Assembly: GCA_036554605.1 (NCBI GenBank)
Contig: DATBMY010000458.1
Coordinates: 1-27,092 of the forward strand
Source: DATBMY01 sp036554605
Lineage (GTDB): Bacteria > Acidobacteriota > Blastocatellia > UBA7656
DNA: 27,092 nucleotides
Reading direction: 5' to 3'
This document shows positions 8,275 to 16,636 of the stretch, piece after piece (position 1 is the first letter of the stretch; each line of letters opens with the position of its first letter). The notes under the pieces were generated by a model. The model made no database searches. It saw only the letters and a program-made list of their open reading frames with translations, and was not told the origin of the DNA. Made by a program: the position numbers and the translations under genes.

Positions 8275-9333
8275 ATGAGCACAAACGCAAACAGTACAGG
8301 CAATGGCGGCGGCGCTCAGACGCCGCCTGTAAAGCTTACGCGAAAGGATTTCGTATCGGACCAGGAAGTCCGGTGGTGTCCGGGTTGCGGCGATTACGCG
8401 ATACTGGCGCAGATACAAAAAGTGATGCCCGAGCTAGGCATCAAGCGCGAGAATACGGTATTCGTATCGGGCATCGGCTGTTCGAGCCGTTTCCCGTATT
8501 ACATGAACACATACGGCTTTCACGGCATACACGGCCGCGCGCCCGCGATAGCGACCGGCATAAAGGCATCTAACCCGGAGCTATCGGTCTGGGTGATCAC
8601 CGGCGACGGCGACGCGCTTTCAATAGGCGGCAATCACCTGATACACGCGATCAGGCGCAACCTCGACATCAACATCATTCTCTTCAACAACCGCATATAT
8701 GGGTTGACGAAGGGGCAGTATTCGCCGACATCCGAGTTCGGCAAAAAGACTAAATCGACGCCGTTCGGCGTGATCGACTACCCGCTCAACCCGCTTTCGA
8801 TTGCGCTCGCCGCCGAAGCCACCTTTGTGGCGCGCTCGGTCGATACTTTCGTCCAGCATTTGCAGATGGTCGTCGAGCGCGCGATGCATCACAAGGGCGT
8901 CTCGTTTGTCGAGGTCTATCAAAATTGCAATATCTTCAACGACGGCGCTTTCGACATGTTCAAGGAGAACAGCGTCAAAGACGAGCGAATGATCAACATT
9001 GAGGATGGCAAGCCGCTCGTTTTTGGCAAGGAGCGAAACCGAGGTATAAGGATGCGCCCGGACATGAAGCTCGAAGTCGTCGAGCTTGGCAACGGCTTTA
9101 GCGAATCGGACCTGATCGTTCATGATGAGAGGGCCGCGGACTCTTACCTCGCATTCATGCTCGCCCGCATGGAGTACCCGGACTATCCGGTTCCGATAGG
9201 GGTATTCCGTGACGTCGAAAAGGCCAGCTATGAGGATCTGCTTGCCCAGCAGATAGAGGCGGCGCGCGAAAAGATGGGGCCGGGCGATCTTGCCAAGCTC
9301 ATAAACAGCGGCGATACCTGGGTAATTGACTAG
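8275..9333 (+). CDS. korB: 2-oxoglutarate:ferredoxin oxidoreductase, beta subunit
   Basis: Catalytic partner of KorA, binding thiamine diphosphate and one [4Fe-4S] cluster. Cysteines C35 and C38 (CPGCGDY), C69 (GIGCSS) and C218 (QNCN) match the four cluster ligands. The TPP/Mg signature runs from GDGDA at about 110 to ILFNN at about 139. At 352 aa it is the typical length for stand-alone KorB. The start follows korA by 20 nt with a weak AAGGGA ribosome binding site. No ferredoxin gene is next to it, so the electron acceptor is encoded elsewhere. A strong terminator lies about 30 nt downstream, closing the korAB operon. Confidence 0.94.
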   Translation: MSTNANSTGNGGGAQTPPVKLTRKDFVSDQEVRWCPGCGDYAILAQIQKVMPELGIKRENTVFVSGIGCSSRFPYYMNTYGFHGIHGRAPAIATGIKASNPELSVWVITGDGDALSIGGNHLIHAIRRNLDINIILFNNRIYGLTKGQYSPTSEFGKKTKSTPFGVIDYPLNPLSIALAAEATFVARSVDTFVQHLQMVVERAMHHKGVSFVEVYQNCNIFNDGAFDMFKENSVKDERMINIEDGKPLVFGKERNRGIRMRPDMKLEVVELGNGFSESDLIVHDERAADSYLAFMLARMEYPDYPVPIGVFRDVEKASYEDLLAQQIEAAREKMGPGDLAKLINSGDTWVID

Positions 9334-9361
9334 CGAGGCTGCCCGCTCGATATAAAATCTC

Positions 9362-9407
9362 ATCCGCCAGAAACAGCAATTTTTGCGTTATCTGGCGGAT
9401 ACTTTTT
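9362..9407 (+). terminator. Intrinsic terminator of korAB
   Basis: Perfect 10-bp stem (ATCCGCCAGA at 9362-9371 with TCTGGCGGAT at 9391-9400), with a smaller GCAA/TTGC pairing inside the loop, followed by ACTTTTTT. Classic rho-independent terminator 28 nt after the korB stop codon. Confidence 0.93.
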
Positions 9408-9581
9408 TGCATTCGAGGGTGTGACGCGGGGTTGCTAATTCATTGTCGCGGCAGGTTTAACTGGCTTCATCGCTCGGCTTATTGTATATTCTCCTATCGT
9501 TAGCGGGGGTATGAAATTTCGGATAAGCCTCAAGCCACAAAGACGTCCCCTTGGACAATCGGAGCAAGGAGTACCTGAAGG

Positions 9582-11912
9582 ATGAATCCGTATCGCTTGA
9601 TCCTCACACTGATTGTAATCGCCTCTTTCTGCCCATCCATGCCTGTGGCCGCCACGGATGGATCTCGCGAGCGCCTGGTCGATTCGGCGGAGCGTGAGGT
9701 TCGCCAGTGGGAAGTGACGGGGCCATGGGGCGGCGACGTGCGCTCGATGGTCGTGTCACCCGATAACTCGGACCTGCTTTATCTGGGCACCAGCGACGGG
9801 CAGATCTATCGCTCGACGGATGGCGCAAGCACATGGCGAAGACTCAGACCGGGGCTGCGCCTTCGCGGTCTTTCGGTCGAAGAGATCATCATAGACCCGC
9901 GCGACCCGCGCGTGATTTACGCCGGGACCTGGGCCGTCGCGCGCGACCAGGAGGGCGGGGTCTTTCGCAGCGAAGATGGCGGTGAGAACTGGAAACTGCT
10001 CTCGGAGACGAAAAACCTGTCGGTCCGCTCGCTCGCGATAGCTCCGTCGGATTCAAACGTGCTGGTGGCCGGGACCGCAAACGACGACATGAATCTGAAC
10101 GGCGTATTCCGCACGACCAACGGCGGAAAGGACTGGGCGCGTATTTCGCCGCTCGGCGATAAAGAGATTCGCAACATAGAATCTGTCGCCATCGACCCGC
10201 GAAATCCTGATTTCATCTACGTCGGGACCTGGCACCTTGCCTGGAAGACAACCGACGGGGGCGTCGCCTGGAAGCAATCGGGCGACGCGCATACGGGCGT
10301 GCTTGATGATTCGGATATATTCGGCATAACCGTTCTACCGGATAACCCCGACGTTGTTTATATGAATGCGTGCAGCGGCATGTACCGGTCGGTGAATGCA
10401 GGCGCGAAATGGTCGAAATTGCCCGGTGTCCCTTTCAGCGCCCGGCGCACATACGTGCTGCGCCCGCATCCATCGAAGCCGAACATTCTATTTGCGGGAA
10501 CGAGCGAAGGTTTATGGCGCTCTAAAGATGGCGGCAAGCGCTGGATGCTGCTCACGTCGAAGACGGTTGTGATTCGCGCCGTTGTCATATCTCCGGATAA
10601 ACCCGACCGTGTGCTTATCGCGACCGACGATTTCGGAGTGCGCATCTCCGAAAGCCTCGGCGATGATTTTCAGGATGCGAATACCGGGTTCATACACCGG
10701 CACGTGCTTTCGATCATGCCTGACGCAAGCGAGCGCGGGCGGCTTTTTGCGAGCGTCTTTCACGACGGCAATTCCGGAAGCCTCTTTGTCTCAAACGACG
10801 GCGGAGAGAACTGGCTGTCGTCGTCCAGGGGCCTCGGCACCCGCGATGTTTTCGCGCTATACCAGATGCCGGACGACCCGAACAGGATTTATGCCGGGAC
10901 CAACACTGGAGTATTCCGGTCGAACGACCGGGGTGAAAGCTGGTCGTTCGTAGGGCTTGAAAAGCCGGTTAAACCGGCCGTTAAGAAGCCCGCAAGGAGG
11001 CCCGCCAGAAAGCCACCCGCCCGCTCGACCCGCCGTCGCGCCAGCCTCGATTCGGTTAACACGCCTTCAATCGGCGGCGTGGGCAGGTACGAGATCGTGC
11101 CGGCATCAATGTCGTTTGCGCCGGCTCAAAAAGGAAAGAAGAAACCCGCTAAGCGAAAGCCCACACAGAAAAAGACCACCCCGCGCCGGACAGTAAAGAA
11201 ACCCGCGCCCGAAGTCCCCGCCGGGCCGCCCCTGTTCGAGCTTACCCGGCAGGTCGATGACATAACGAGCTTCACCGACTCCGAGGGGCGCAGCGGCCTT
11301 ATGGCGGCAACTATGGTCGGCATCTTCCGCACCTATGACGAATCGAAAGGGTGGGAGAAGGTCCATATAAACGGCTACGACCCCGAAGGCAGAGTATTTT
11401 CAATCGCGACCCACAAGGATAAGCCTCAAAGAATCTTCGCGGGCACGCGGCTCGGTTTATACGTATCGAACGACGGGGGGCAGACGTGGGATTTATTCGA
11501 GCGCGGGCCGAACGATGTCTCCGTAAAATCGATTGCGATGAACCCCGTCGACCCGGATATGTTACTGGTCGGCACCAACCATTATATCTTCCGCTCCACT
11601 AACGGCGGGCGAACGTGGGTGCGGCGAGGCGGCGGGCTGCCATCGGGCGACTTTACTTCCGTCGTTTTCAACCCGATTGATCCGGATGAAGTTATAGTAG
11701 CGGAGTATTCGAAAGGCGGCGTTTATCGCTCGGTCGATAAAGGTTATACCTGGGAGCGTCTTGACGAGTTAGGCGGCGCGGAGCTTCCGACGACGCGGGT
11801 GTGGACGCTCACCTTCGACCCGTTTGACAAAGGGCGCATCTACGCCGGCAGTTTTTCCAGTGGCGTCTATGTTCTGACAATTCAAAGAGGAGCGCGCACA
11901 GGCACGCAGTAA
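9582..11912 (+). CDS. Exported BNR/sortilin-like repeat protein with basic Lys/Pro/Arg linker
   Basis: A 776-aa secreted protein of the VPS10/sortilin or Ycf48-like beta-propeller type. Residues 1-24 are a signal peptide ending VAA. Residues 45-460 and 550-770 contain repeated BNR/Asp-box blades of the form [FIW]RS.[DN]GG..W (for example IYRSTDGASTW, VFRSEDGGENW, IFRSTNGGRTW), each preceded by [IL][AI].[DN]P..P..[IV][YFL].GT. The two propeller halves are split by residues 461-549, a Lys/Arg/Pro/Ala-rich low-complexity stretch unlike the rest. AGGAG lies 10 nt before the ATG. sucC follows after 23 nt on the same strand. Such propellers bind ligands or other proteins; no enzymatic residues are recognised. 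The specific role is unknown. Confidence 0.85.
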   Translation: MNPYRLILTLIVIASFCPSMPVAATDGSRERLVDSAEREVRQWEVTGPWGGDVRSMVVSPDNSDLLYLGTSDGQIYRSTDGASTWRRLRPGLRLRGLSVEEIIIDPRDPRVIYAGTWAVARDQEGGVFRSEDGGENWKLLSETKNLSVRSLAIAPSDSNVLVAGTANDDMNLNGVFRTTNGGKDWARISPLGDKEIRNIESVAIDPRNPDFIYVGTWHLAWKTTDGGVAWKQSGDAHTGVLDDSDIFGITVLPDNPDVVYMNACSGMYRSVNAGAKWSKLPGVPFSARRTYVLRPHPSKPNILFAGTSEGLWRSKDGGKRWMLLTSKTVVIRAVVISPDKPDRVLIATDDFGVRISESLGDDFQDANTGFIHRHVLSIMPDASERGRLFASVFHDGNSGSLFVSNDGGENWLSSSRGLGTRDVFALYQMPDDPNRIYAGTNTGVFRSNDRGESWSFVGLEKPVKPAVKKPARRPARKPPARSTRRRASLDSVNTPSIGGVGRYEIVPASMSFAPAQKGKKKPAKRKPTQKKTTPRRTVKKPAPEVPAGPPLFELTRQVDDITSFTDSEGRSGLMAATMVGIFRTYDESKGWEKVHINGYDPEGRVFSIATHKDKPQRIFAGTRLGLYVSNDGGQTWDLFERGPNDVSVKSIAMNPVDPDMLLVGTNHYIFRSTNGGRTWVRRGGGLPSGDFTSVVFNPIDPDEVIVAEYSKGGVYRSVDKGYTWERLDELGGAELPTTRVWTLTFDPFDKGRIYAGSFSSGVYVLTIQRGARTGTQ

Positions 11913-11935
11913 CGAGCGGCCAGCACCGGCTATAT

Positions 11936-13105
11936 ATGAAAATACACGAATATCAGGGCAAACAGCTCCTGGCAAAATACGGAGTTACGGTCCCGCGCGG
12001 CGAAGTGGTGACCGCGGCTGAACAGGTCCGCCCGGCGGTCGAGCGGCTTGGGCTTCCGGTCGTAGTAAAAGCGCAGATACACGCCGGCGGCCGCGGCAAA
12101 GGCGGCGGCGTCAAGCTTGCCCGCACGGCAGAAGAGGCCGAGCAGATCGCAGGCAATATGCTCGGCATGAATCTTGTAACTCACCAGACGGGCCCCGAAG
12201 GCCGCCAGGTGACTACGCTTCTGATAGAAGAGGGGCTGAAGATCAAGCAGGAGTTCTATCTCGGGATCGTGCTCGATCGCGCTATATCGAGACTTGTTTT
12301 TATGGCCTCGGCCGCAGGCGGCATGGATATAGAGGAGGTGGCCGCGCACGAGCCGGAAAAGATATTGAAGGAGCCGATAGACCCGGCGGCAGGGCTGCTG
12401 CCGTTTCAGGCGCGTAAACTTGCGTTCGGCATCGGCCTTCCAAAGGAGCTGGCGGGCAAAGCCGTAAAATTCATGACCGGCCTCTATCGCGCCTACGTCG
12501 ACCTCGACGCGTCGCTTGCCGAAATAAACCCGTTCCTGCTTACCGAAGATGGCGAATTATACGCGCTCGACGCGAAGTTGAATTTCGACGACAACGCGCT
12601 GTTCCGCCATAAGGATTACGAATCGCTTAGAGACCTGAACGAAGAAGACCCGCTTGAGATCGAAGCCTCAAAGCATGACCTCAACTACATAAAGCTCGAC
12701 GGCAATATCGGCTGTATGGTCAACGGCGCGGGCCTGGCAATGGCGACGATGGATATTATAAAGCTCGCGGGCGGCGAACCGGCGAACTTCCTCGACGTGG
12801 GCGGCGGAGCGTCGCAACAGCGTGTAGAGAACGCCTTCAGGATTCTGCTTTCGGACGAGCACGTCCGCGCCGTGCTGATAAATATCTTTGGCGGCATTGT
12901 CCGAACCGACATGGTCGCATTGGGAGTCGTCGAGGCAGCTCGTAACATAGGCGTAAACGTCCCCGTAGTCGTGCGCCTGGAGGGCACGAACGTCGAGAAA
13001 GGGCGCGAGGTGATCGAGCAATCCGGCCTCGGCTTCGTCGCCGCTACCGGCATGAAAGACGCGGCCGAAAAGGTCGTCGCGCTCGCTTCCAAGGCAAGCA
13101 ATTAG
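11936..13105 (+). CDS. sucC: Succinyl-CoA synthetase (ADP-forming), beta subunit
   Basis: Nucleotide-binding subunit of the TCA enzyme that makes ATP or GTP while converting succinyl-CoA to succinate. The N-terminus MKIHEYQGKQLL is canonical for SucC, so the ATG at 11936 is right although no Shine-Dalgarno is visible. The ATP-grasp domain includes K46 and HAGGRGKGGG (49-58). Mg-binding E196/N198 (AEINPF) and D212 are present. The C-terminal CoA-ligase domain has FLDVGGGAS (285-293) and INIFGGIVRTD. The length of 389 aa equals the family norm. The partner alpha-subunit gene sucD, normally immediately downstream, is absent here: the next gene is convergent. The product is in the same pathway as the upstream korAB. 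Confidence 0.96.
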   Translation: MKIHEYQGKQLLAKYGVTVPRGEVVTAAEQVRPAVERLGLPVVVKAQIHAGGRGKGGGVKLARTAEEAEQIAGNMLGMNLVTHQTGPEGRQVTTLLIEEGLKIKQEFYLGIVLDRAISRLVFMASAAGGMDIEEVAAHEPEKILKEPIDPAAGLLPFQARKLAFGIGLPKELAGKAVKFMTGLYRAYVDLDASLAEINPFLLTEDGELYALDAKLNFDDNALFRHKDYESLRDLNEEDPLEIEASKHDLNYIKLDGNIGCMVNGAGLAMATMDIIKLAGGEPANFLDVGGGASQQRVENAFRILLSDEHVRAVLINIFGGIVRTDMVALGVVEAARNIGVNVPVVVRLEGTNVEKGREVIEQSGLGFVAATGMKDAAEKVVALASKASN

Positions 13106-13118
13106 CTCGCAATGACCG

Positions 13119-13186
13119 CAAAGGCACAGAGGCACACGAATAGTATTCAAACCGCCTCTAAGAACTTTGCGCTCTCCGTGCCTTTG
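13119..13186. repeat. Imperfect palindromic element between convergent genes
   Basis: CAAAGGCACAGAG (13119-13131) faces CTCTCCGTGCCTTTG (13172-13186), an imperfect inverted repeat separated by about 40 nt, between the stop codons of sucC and the convergent membrane-protein gene. The arms resemble the AAAGGCAC-rich dispersed palindromes seen in some bacterial intergenic regions. It could be such an interspersed repeat or a long-loop terminator. A genome-wide copy count would decide. Confidence 0.5.
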
Positions 13187-13209
13187 TAATTAACCCTGGG
13201 GCCGGGCCT

Positions 13210-13836
13210 TTAACGATCTGGCCGCGTAGGCGTATCGGGCATCTCGATGCGCCTTACCGGCTCACCTCCGACATTTCCGGTTGCCTGAAATCCGAGATTA
13301 ATTCCTGATAGCGCGCTGAACATCACGACCACCAGGACGACAAGCAGAATCTTCTGACGCAACCCGTCGCTTTGTATCGTCAGGATAAGCAAGCCGGTAA
13401 GCAGGAGCAGCCGGCCTATCCAGCCTATGACCAGATGAGATGTCATGCCCGCCGCACCCGCCTGTGCGCTCAAGAATTCTTTCCTGAGATTGATCAAATT
13501 GCTCTGCTCTTCCAGCCTCTCTCTCTCCTTGTTCCTTCTCTCATCCCAGGATTCAGTCGGCTGGCTCGGGTCACTGGTCATCGAAGAGAATGAAGAGCTG
13601 CTCGAACGAGGGTTCTTCTTCTCCCAGTCAGCAACATCAAGGTTGACGAGCGCCTCTGCCTGATCCAGCTGCGCCCTGGCGCTATCGGCTGACGCCATCC
13701 TCATACTGAATATAAGCGGAGCAAACAGCGTGATGGCCAGACCGGCTATAGTGAGGATATGTGCCGGAGTACCGTCGAGCATCGCAAATAACCCGCCCGC
13801 GTTCGTTGGTCTTTCCTGTGCGAGTCTTGGTTCCAT
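13210..13836 (-). CDS. Three-helix membrane protein of unknown function
   Basis: I do not recognise a family. The 208-aa product has predicted membrane helices at about residues 27-46, 134-153 and 162-183. Between the first and second lies a hydrophilic region (50-130) with a serine cluster (SSSSSFSSM, 78-86) and a charged coiled-coil-like segment (about 96-120). The C-terminal tail is short and polar. AAGGAG sits about 6 nt before the ATG. The gene starts 10 nt after the stop of the TPR gene on the same strand, so it is almost certainly co-transcribed and may act with that exported protein. A housing or anchoring role is speculation. Confidence 0.75.
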   Translation of the reverse strand: MEPRLAQERPTNAGGLFAMLDGTPAHILTIAGLAITLFAPLIFSMRMASADSARAQLDQAEALVNLDVADWEKKNPRSSSSSFSSMTSDPSQPTESWDERRNKERERLEEQSNLINLRKEFLSAQAGAAGMTSHLVIGWIGRLLLLTGLLILTIQSDGLRQKILLVVLVVVMFSALSGINLGFQATGNVGGEPVRRIEMPDTPTRPDR

Positions 13837-13846
13837 GTTTTTCTCC

Positions 13847-15523
13847 TTATCGCGTATTCTCCTGCCTCAGATAGGCCTGAGCTTCTTTCGCTTCCGGTAG
13901 CTGCGAGTCCGATTGCTTCCATTGCTCCAAAAACTTTGCATAAGTCTCGCGCGCCGTCTTCGCATCGCCCTGTCTTGCGGCCGCGCGCGCAAGTCCTAAG
14001 AGCGCGCGGCCGCGGTTTGGCTGGCGCTCGAGCGCGATGGTGAACTGCTCGGCCGCCTCTTTCGGACGGCCCGCCTGAAGAAGTATCTCGCCAAAAAGCT
14101 CGTGCGACGGCTTGACTAGTACAGGCGGCCCGGACGGCGGCGACATATCCTCTTCAAGCCTGATCGCGAGCTTCATCAACTTTACCGCATTCTCAAACTC
14201 ATTTTTTGCCGCCGAAGCAGCCGCCGCAATTTCCAGCGAGCGAATCTCCGTAACCTTGGCCAGGTAATCCTGCCCCCTCGCCTTCATCTCGCCTCGAATC
14301 TTATCGAGCGAGGCAATCGCCTGATCCGCTCCCTCTCTGCCTAGCTTCGCCGCAGCAAGTCCTCTTGCGAAAATTGGCATAACCACTCTGCCCTGCCCTC
14401 TAGGCGACATCGCCGCGCCGCCGGTCGCCCCCGGGGTGTGACCCGCATGCGCTCCCGCCTCCGGAGTTTCGGCCGGAGCTTGTATGGCCGGAAAGAGTTT
14501 CGATGCAAGCTCCCATTGCTCCGTTTCAATAATATATGCCGCGGCCATGTCCTCGTTATAACGGCTCACACCAACATCCTTCCCCGCTTCCGCCATGTCG
14601 CTGCGCTTGACCTTCAGTAGTTCTTCCGCGCTCGAATATCGACCCTGTTGAAGATAGACATACAGCAGCCAGTGAAGACTATGGTAATCGCGCGCGCTTA
14701 TGGGCATCTTTTTTCGCTTCACCCATGCGTCCGACACATCCCACGCCGATTGATTGGAAGTGGCGGCCTCGGGCCACATGCCGAGCTGCAAAAATATGTG
14801 CGCGGGCATGTGACGGGCGTGATGGGCTTCGGGCGCGATCTGCGCATAACGCCGGGCAGCGGGCAGGGCGAGGATGGCATGCTCCGGATCATCGAACGAG
14901 TGGATGATGTAGTGCGCCGCGCCAGGGTGGTTCGGATTCTTTTCATAAACGGCAAGGGCGATCGCGCCCGCCTGCATCTGCCTCTTGAATCCCTTGTCGC
15001 CCGGCCGTACCGTGCCCAGCAAGGAGAGCGCGTAAAAGCTCGCCGCCTCAAGATCGTCCGGGTAATCGCGATAGACCCGCTCCATCGCCTGAGCATAAGC
15101 ATTATCGCGCGCCTGCTTATCGCCTTCCCCATATAAAACGCGGACGGCATTTATATAGGCCCGTTCTCTAGGCGTCAGGGGGGCGGAATCTTTTATCTTT
15201 TCGAGCACTTTCCTGGCCGCTTCCGTTTCCTGTTGCGACCAGAGCGGGTGGTTGTGTGCCATCGCTTCTCCCCAGTAGCCCATCATAAAGTCGGGCTCGA
15301 GGCGGGTCGCTTCTCGAAATTCATCGAGGGCCTCTTCGTACCAGAACGAGTGAAGCGCGGCAAGTCCTCGCATGAAGTGCGTCTGAGCCTTTTCCGACTT
15401 GCCCGATGTCGGGAAATCGACTTTACCGAGTTGGGCCTCCTGCCCCGTCGCCTCAATGGAGAGGGAGAGTGACAGGAAGATTGTTAAGAGCATTGAGCAG
15501 GAGCGAAAGAGATTATGTTTCAT
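13847..15523 (-). CDS. Exported histidine-rich tetratricopeptide repeat protein
   Basis: A 558-aa protein with a signal peptide (residues 1-28, hydrophobic LLTIFLSLSLSI). TPR-like helical pairs occur at about 45-100 (MRGLAALHSFWYEEALDEFREA), 120-250, 285-330 and 470-545 (two clear C-terminal TPRs). Residues 195-284 are unusually His-rich and look like the conserved heart of the protein: HPGAAHYIIHSFDDPEHA followed by HHARHMPAHIF and later H281/H284. Residues about 350-380 are a Gly/Ala/Pro-rich loop. GGAGG lies 6 nt before the ATG. It is the first gene of a two-gene unit with the downstream membrane protein. I recall this TPR family from environmental bacteria without known function; the His array suggests metal binding, which is inference. 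Confidence 0.85.
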   Translation of the reverse strand: MKHNLFRSCSMLLTIFLSLSLSIEATGQEAQLGKVDFPTSGKSEKAQTHFMRGLAALHSFWYEEALDEFREATRLEPDFMMGYWGEAMAHNHPLWSQQETEAARKVLEKIKDSAPLTPRERAYINAVRVLYGEGDKQARDNAYAQAMERVYRDYPDDLEAASFYALSLLGTVRPGDKGFKRQMQAGAIALAVYEKNPNHPGAAHYIIHSFDDPEHAILALPAARRYAQIAPEAHHARHMPAHIFLQLGMWPEAATSNQSAWDVSDAWVKRKKMPISARDYHSLHWLLYVYLQQGRYSSAEELLKVKRSDMAEAGKDVGVSRYNEDMAAAYIIETEQWELASKLFPAIQAPAETPEAGAHAGHTPGATGGAAMSPRGQGRVVMPIFARGLAAAKLGREGADQAIASLDKIRGEMKARGQDYLAKVTEIRSLEIAAAASAAKNEFENAVKLMKLAIRLEEDMSPPSGPPVLVKPSHELFGEILLQAGRPKEAAEQFTIALERQPNRGRALLGLARAAARQGDAKTARETYAKFLEQWKQSDSQLPEAKEAQAYLRQENTR

Positions 15524-15614
15524 AGCGACCTCCAGTGATCTTAAGGCGGCCCAATTCTAATCCCGCGGACCAAAGTAAACAAGCCGCTCGCAGGGGCGCG
15601 GGAACTTTCTCTTC

Positions 15615-15641
15615 TTGAACTAAAAGCTGGTATGTTACTAT
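15615..15641 (+). promoter_or_regulatory. Candidate promoter for the secreted protein gene at 15688
   Basis: TTGAAC (15615-15620) and TACTAT (15636-15641) resemble -35 and -10 elements with a short 15-nt spacer. If real, transcription would start near 15648, inside the longer reading frame that begins at 15640, which favours the downstream ATG at 15688. Confidence 0.35.
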
Positions 15642-15687
15642 GACCGCTCAGATGTTAAGCCAAACCGTTGGAAGAGGTGAAATAAGA

Positions 15688-16545
15688 ATGTTGAAGCGCA
15701 TCCATAAGCCATCGCTTAGGGCAGGAATGATACTGTTTCTGCTCGCATCGATGCTTTCGCAAGCTGCACCCGCGGCATTCGGGCAAGAGGAGAATAAACA
15801 GAGCAGTCCCAGGGAAGAAAACGCTCGAACGGAAGAAAGAAGCTCAGCGGAGCAGATAACCATTTCGACAACCGACGCGCCTCGCCAGCTCGACATCAGC
15901 TCTACACTTTCTCGCGATACGTTAGCGCTTACGCACGCTGCTGAATCGACCCCGCGCCCGTTTGCCGCGCTGGCAACCATGCCGGCCGCGGCGGCCGTCC
16001 CCCGGCCCGCGGCAGCGGCCGCCGCGAGCACCGCCCCGATGACGAACGGAGAGAAGTTCAGCTATTTTTTCCGCGGGCGATTCCTTTCCATAGGGGCATA
16101 CGCCCGACCAATCTTCACGGGCATGTTCAACGAATTGCTCGACAATAACGAGGGCAAGAAAGATACGGTTGGCGATTTCTTCGCCGATTCAATGACGCGC
16201 GCGGCTCGCAGCTTCGGTAATAGCGCCGCGAACGGTTTCTTCGAGAAGTTTTTTTACCCGGTCATCTTTAATCAGGACCCGCGCTATCACAGGTCGGATA
16301 AGCGCGGGGCCGGGGCCAAGATTAAATATGCCGTCAGCCGCATCTTCGTCACTCAGGGCGACAATTGCGGCTGCGACCAGTTCAACATCTCCTATCTGGC
16401 GGGCGGGCTTACAGGCGCCGCCGTGTCGAACTACTGGCAGCGCGACGACCGCCGCGGCGTGGGCCGGGTCTTCAGACGCTGGGGCACGCATATTGGCTTC
16501 ACCGCGGTCGGATACATCATTCGCGAATTCTTAGGCGGCCAGTAG
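15688..16545 (+). CDS. Secreted or outer-membrane protein of an Acidobacteria-type family
   Basis: About 285 aa from the preferred ATG at 15688, which has GAGGTG 8 nt upstream and gives a proper signal peptide (basic start, hydrophobic LLASMLSQA, cleavage near AFG-Q). An upstream in-frame ATG at 15640 lacks a ribosome binding site. Mature residues to about 110 are Ser/Thr/Ala/Pro-rich, with an alanine-proline stretch before the folded part. The C-terminal 170 residues carry FFYPVIFNQDPRYHR, a DNCGCDQFN motif with two Cys, and a WGTHIGFTAVGYIIREF end. I recall similar proteins (HQDPRYFR, WGTQIG) in Acidobacteriota, all uncharacterised. Enzyme motifs are not apparent. It is monocistronic, with a terminator after it. 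Confidence 0.8.
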   Translation: MLKRIHKPSLRAGMILFLLASMLSQAAPAAFGQEENKQSSPREENARTEERSSAEQITISTTDAPRQLDISSTLSRDTLALTHAAESTPRPFAALATMPAAAAVPRPAAAAAASTAPMTNGEKFSYFFRGRFLSIGAYARPIFTGMFNELLDNNEGKKDTVGDFFADSMTRAARSFGNSAANGFFEKFFYPVIFNQDPRYHRSDKRGAGAKIKYAVSRIFVTQGDNCGCDQFNISYLAGGLTGAAVSNYWQRDDRRGVGRVFRRWGTHIGFTAVGYIIREFLGGQ

Positions 16546-16571
16546 AGAAAATATGATCTGCAATTGAAGAT

Positions 16572-16609
16572 GGGGAGGAGCGAGCCGGCAAGCTCGCCCC
16601 TCCCCGTTT
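16572..16609 (+). terminator. Intrinsic terminator
   Basis: 14-nt arms with one mismatch (16572-16585 and 16592-16605: GGGGAGGAGCGAGC against GCTCGCCCCTCCCC), a CGGCAA loop and a following GTTTTC. Ends the gene at 15688-16545 and separates it from the convergent gene. Confidence 0.85.
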
Positions 16610-16636
16610 TCTAGTTAGGGCGCAATTCGTCCGCGC

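Noticed and set aside
8620..9363. 247-codon minus-strand open frame
   Set aside because: Antisense to korB and running through the korAB terminator region. No domain or ribosome binding site.
10962..11228. Lys/Pro/Arg-rich stretch considered as a frameshift or an inserted element
   Set aside because: The reading frame stays open and returns to clean BNR repeats on the far side, with no flanking direct repeats. It is a low-complexity linker, not a frameshift or insertion sequence.
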